Below, in pieces: positions 32,254 through 34,629 of a DNA stretch of 34,629 nucleotides. This DNA is from JAYEHK01 sp034659475 (GTDB lineage: Bacteria; Bacillota; Syntrophomonadia; Syntrophomonadales; Syntrophomonadaceae). Below the pieces are notes generated by a model. It was given only the letters and a program-made list of their open reading frames with translations. It did not search any database and was not told where the DNA came from. The position numbers were made by a program, and so were the translations under genes. The stretch covers positions 1 to 34,629 of the forward strand of contig JAYEHK010000150.1 in NCBI GenBank assembly GCA_034659475.1. The letters are read 5' to 3'. Numbering within the stretch: the stretch's first letter is position 1; every line of letters begins with the position of its first letter.

Positions 32254-33297
32254 ATGAAGAAACGTATTTTACCGATTGTTGTTGCTGCAACATTACTGTT
32301 AGGATCATGTGGATCTGCAATGGCAGCTCCAGTCCCAACTTTAATTAGTGCTACTCCAGAGCTTTATGTTGAGCAGGCCCAGAACCCGGTTCCAGAACTC
32401 TATGTCGCTGATGCCTGTAAATATCAGGGTGTCGTAAAAGAAATAAGCACTGTAGATGGAAGTATCAGTTCGGTGCTGATAGAGCAAAAATCTGGAACAA
32501 TTAATGGGAATCCCAACCTGTTATTTCATCTAAATAGTGATACAAAGATTAATACCGAGGATATCAATGATTTAAAGCAGGGACAAGTGATTGAGGTTTT
32601 CTATTCAGGTATCGTTACCGCCAGTATACCGGGACAGGCTACGGCGATTGCTGTTAATATTCTGGACCAAACAGAGAAACAACTGACTGCCACCTTTATG
32701 GGTAATATAAAGGAAGTAACCAAGAACGACAGCGGTTTATCCCTACTGATTAATGGACAAAATTTCTTTGACGGAAAGGTCTACAAAGACGAAATTGTTT
32801 TTCATATCGGGAATAGTACCGTAGTTACAAATGGGAAGCTTGAAGCCCTCGAAGCAGGGAAAACTGTGGCAATTACATTTTCAGGAGCATTAACTCGCAG
32901 CATACCGCCTCAGGGATCTGCCATTGAAATAACCCTATTAGAAGGTGATGCGCTAAAAACGATCGTAAATGGTAAACTTCTAGATACTACTCCCAAACCT
33001 TATATTAAAGATGGAAGAGTAATGGTTCCTGTACGAGATGTTTTTGAATCCCTGGGAGCAACTGTGACGTGGAACAATGAAGAGAGAAGCGTTCTGGCCA
33101 CACGAGAAGGAGTAGAAATAAAGCTGTTTATTGATAAGGATACTGCCTTTGTTAACGGACAATCGATAAAACTTGATGTCCCAGCTGAAATTGAAGCGGA
33201 TACCTCGAAAACCATGGTTCCGCTCAGATTTGTTGCTGAATCCCTTGGACAGAATGTACACTGGGATGACTTTACAAGAACAGTAATAGTCAACTAA
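32254..33297 (+). CDS. Secreted/lipoprotein with copper-amine-oxidase N-terminal-like (stalk) domain
   Basis: This 347-aa protein has an N-terminal signal MKKRILPIVVAATLLLGSCG with a possible lipobox at Cys19 (LGSC). It could instead be cleaved after AMA by signal peptidase I. Residues ~45-230 hold two similar beta-rich segments, each with SGIVTASIPGQATAI or SGALTRSIPPQGSAI. Residues ~240-347 form the copper amine oxidase N-domain-like unit (DGRVMVPVRDVFESLGATVTWN and KTMVPLRFVAESLGQNVHWD), common on surface proteins of Firmicutes. TGGAGG precedes ATG 32254. It is single-gene, ended by a short hairpin. Confidence 0.88.
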   Translation: MKKRILPIVVAATLLLGSCGSAMAAPVPTLISATPELYVEQAQNPVPELYVADACKYQGVVKEISTVDGSISSVLIEQKSGTINGNPNLLFHLNSDTKINTEDINDLKQGQVIEVFYSGIVTASIPGQATAIAVNILDQTEKQLTATFMGNIKEVTKNDSGLSLLINGQNFFDGKVYKDEIVFHIGNSTVVTNGKLEALEAGKTVAITFSGALTRSIPPQGSAIEITLLEGDALKTIVNGKLLDTTPKPYIKDGRVMVPVRDVFESLGATVTWNNEERSVLATREGVEIKLFIDKDTAFVNGQSIKLDVPAEIEADTSKTMVPLRFVAESLGQNVHWDDFTRTVIVN

Positions 33298-33304
33298 CAA
33301 GATT

Positions 33305-33325
33305 AAGGCGTGCCATGCACGCCTT
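33305..33325 (+). terminator. Possible weak terminator after the surface-protein gene
   Basis: AAGGCGTGC and GCACGCCTT form a perfect 9-bp stem with a 3-nt loop 8 bp after the stop. A clear U-run is missing, so function is uncertain. Confidence 0.45.
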
Positions 33326-33367
33326 AGTTACCCTTGATTTTAAGGTTAGAATATTAGGTGCCTGCCA

Positions 33368-33598
33368 CTAAGCTACTAATTCACCGTAGTTTAGCACAAG
33401 GATTTCAGCCTTATTTTTAGCAACATCACAAACGATTTCTTCTAGTCTCAAGGCCGTTTTATGATCAATAAAATACTCCCCACATTGTTTACAAACTGCT
33501 GCGGGAACGTTTTTAATAATAACGATACAGCCATCAAAATCCACCATATGATTAACCTGTCCATCGGTCATTTCAGCTTTACACATCATACAATTCAC
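33368..33598 (-). CDS. YgiT/MqsA-type zinc-finger protein (probable antitoxin)
   Basis: This 76-aa protein has two CxxC pairs (C3/C6 and C36/C39) in the YgiT zinc-finger layout, with VPAAVCKQCGEYF before a short helix. The DNA-binding C-terminal domain of full MqsA is absent. It lies 6 nt downstream of a DUF4258-like gene on the same strand. That pairing is known from predicted toxin-antitoxin modules. The inferred role is neutralising the upstream protein. Confidence 0.8.
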   Translation of the reverse strand: MNCMMCKAEMTDGQVNHMVDFDGCIVIIKNVPAAVCKQCGEYFIDHKTALRLEEIVCDVAKNKAEILVLNYGELVA

Positions 33599-33604
33599 AA
33601 AAGC

Positions 33605-33937
33605 CTACCTCCTTCTTTCCCTGAAGTCCTCTGTCCATCCATCTTTATCGGGATAATATGCAGTTACCATCCAAACATAATCTTGCCCTACAGCACACAC
33701 AACGTGTAGCGCATTGTCAGCCTGCGTACACCCTAAAATTAAACAACTTGGATAAGGATAGTCTGCAGGATAATCTTCTATTACTTCACCATTTAAAATA
33801 CAGTTAAATACATCAACTATTCTAATTCCTCGCTGTTGCATCCTAGTGAGCATATGACCTCGCCATTGTACTTGATTTGCTATTACATGTCTTCTAATTA
33901 AATCTAACGAAACATTTTGTTTTATTAACGAATACAA
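33605..33937 (-). CDS. DUF4258-like protein (probable toxin)
   Basis: This 110-aa protein has the DUF4258 pattern WRGHMLTRMQQRGIRIVDVFNCILNGEVIEDYP followed by PYPSCLILG and a C-terminal VWMVTAYYPD. The family is RelE/BrnT-like in size and lies next to YgiT antitoxins in many genomes. The frame opens at TTG 33937 behind GAAGGGA. No ATG or GTG in this frame would preserve the N-terminal helix, so the start is uncertain. It is first in a two-gene unit. Confidence 0.78.
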   Translation of the reverse strand: MYSLIKQNVSLDLIRRHVIANQVQWRGHMLTRMQQRGIRIVDVFNCILNGEVIEDYPADYPYPSCLILGCTQADNALHVVCAVGQDYVWMVTAYYPDKDGWTEDFRERRR

Positions 33938-34056
33938 ACATCCCTTCGTATCTAAACCACTCGCACAAAAGAACCTACCATTCTTCTGCTATTAGTGTAA
34001 CAAGAGCAAGCACTGTCCTCAACCATATATTGTAATTAAGCAAAAGCTACCCCCAT

Positions 34057-34175
34057 TTGACGGATAATTTTTGGGATGTTATCATATAGCTAAATAAGGA
34101 ATTGCCGCTTTTTGCATGGCGGTTAGTCCTAATTCGTTCTAGATCGCCTTACTAAAAGGCGGTCTTCCTATTTCT
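34057..34175 (+). ncRNA. Putative antisense RNA with its promoter (type I antitoxin candidate)
   Basis: TTGACG (34057-34062) and TATCAT (34080-34085) are 17 bp apart, a strong promoter reading toward the small membrane-peptide gene. The RNA would start near 34092. It would pass a CCGC/GCGG hairpin and end at GATCGCCTT / AAGGCGGTC (34142-34164) followed by TTCCTATTTCTT, touching the 3' end of the opposite-strand peptide gene at 34168. This layout is that of TxpA/RatA-like type I toxin-antitoxin pairs. The RNA itself is inferred. Confidence 0.5.
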
Positions 34176-34254
34176 TGCGCATTATACACAAGGAAATAAC
34201 CCCTAAGATCACCAAGCAGAAACTAAACAGCCCTGTCCAAGTAACCACAGGCAT
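34168..34254 (-). CDS. 28-aa hydrophobic peptide, candidate type I toxin (holin-like)
   Basis: The frame runs from ATG 34254, behind the very strong GGGGAGGTG, to TAG 34168-34170. The product begins MPVVTWTG, has one membrane helix (LFSFCLVILGVISLCI) and ends in a basic MRKK tail. This is the profile of small membrane toxins in Gram-positive type I systems. A convergent promoter on the plus strand faces its 3' end. The leader has a GCC/GGC hairpin. I cannot place it in a named family by eye. Confidence 0.6.
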   Translation of the reverse strand: MPVVTWTGLFSFCLVILGVISLCIMRKK

Positions 34255-34362
34255 CACCTCCCCTCACCGGGAAAGTGACCAACCGCCAAACGGCAACTCC
34301 CATGCTCATTTTAACATATTACAAACTTTTCCATCACCAATTACCTCCCTAACATAACGAAA

Positions 34363-34392
34363 CCTCCCGCCACCTATCTCGGCAACAGGAGG
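34363..34392. repeat. Hairpin related to the terminator at 1134-1168
   Basis: CCTCCCGCCACC pairs with GGCAACAGGAGG around a short loop. It is nearly the same as the hairpin at 1140-1168 and lies just downstream of the intron remnant. It may be a terminator on the minus strand, although no U-run follows here. Confidence 0.5.
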
Positions 34393-34424
34393 TACATTCT
34401 TATATTAACTTGCGGGCCAAGGTA

Positions 34425-34629
34425 GGGTCGAGGGCAGGCGCGGTAAAGTGCAGACCTTGTGAGGCCTTGCCGTTTCTCCCCTTTCGGGTGAGTGTCCCCC
34501 TTAAGCGGGTCATCTTCCCGTTTCCAACCCCCGCCACATCAAACGCAGCATGCGGTTTTCCCGCACTACGCTTTCCTAATCGCTTCGCGTCAAGGTTTAT
34601 GTGTCCTATCGTGCTGGTAAGACTTTCTT
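34425..34629 (-). mobile_element. 3' part of a group II intron, including domain V (enters from the right edge)
   Basis: On the minus strand 34574-34541 forms a 34-nt hairpin, the canonical length of group II intron domain V. It has an AAGCGTAG lower arm with the AGC catalytic triad (G-U wobble), a 2-nt bulge on the 3' side, a 5-bp upper stem and a GAAAA loop. A GCGGG/CCCGC stem that could be domain VI follows. The 3' splice site is not resolved; a CCTCGACCCTAC string near 34425 is one candidate. The reverse transcriptase would lie beyond the window. Confidence 0.6.

Overview
The window looks like a contig from an anaerobic low-to-mid GC Gram-positive-lineage bacterium (Clostridia is the best guess). 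The grounds are strong AGGAGG-type ribosome sites, a type IV pilus system, a sodium-pump decarboxylase cluster, a butyrate-type CoA-transferase and a MalT/BTAD-like regulator. Species-level assignment is not possible from sequence reading alone. No rRNA, tRNA or CRISPR array was seen. A 10-base N gap lies at 31096-31105, and both edges carry what look like ends of group II introns on the minus strand, so the contig probably broke at multi-copy repeats.

Layout. 1-1050: intron end, then a HEPN/MNT (HepT/MntA, type VII-like) toxin-antitoxin pair with its own promoter and terminator. 1134-4255: a minus-strand minor-pilin operon (PilV-, PilW- and PilX-like) in which the PilW-like protein carries a large C-terminal propeller-like domain; a decayed copy of the PilX-like 3' part lies downstream. 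4690-5731: wreck of a Phd/RelE-type toxin-antitoxin locus split by a ~290-bp inverted repeat, then a MITE-like element with an 8-bp tandem array. 5750-9870: PilT, then a second minor-pilin operon (PilX-like gene broken by a frameshift, PilV-like, PilW-like). 9971-15519, minus strand: prepilin peptidase, PilN, PilO, and two secreted tandem-repeat proteins, one a seven-repeat propeller fused to about nine MORN repeats.

15742-18516: RecQ helicase, a 41-bp perfect inverted repeat, and a gamma-carbonic-anhydrase-like gene cut short by a repeat. 18517-25065, minus strand: carboxyltransferase, acyl-CoA ligase, biotin carrier, second carboxyltransferase, a 51-aa membrane subunit and the sodium-pump beta subunit. 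No biotin carboxylase is present, so the set reads as a Na+-translocating acyl-CoA decarboxylase module with its own CoA activation. A large MalT/BTAD-like regulator (25778-29059) is divergent from it, and a CoA-transferase (29752-31095, start lost in the gap) follows.

31398-34629: a small metabolic-type protein, a copper-amine-oxidase-N-like surface protein, a YgiT/DUF4258 toxin-antitoxin-like pair, and a likely unannotated type I toxin-antitoxin unit (28-aa hydrophobic peptide with a convergent antisense RNA promoter). The intergenic DNA is unusually rich in palindromic, ITR-bounded short elements of at least three families. Several sit directly at gene ends or within gene remnants. The main themes are an elaborated type IV pilus with propeller-bearing accessory proteins, and Na+-coupled decarboxylation of CoA esters.
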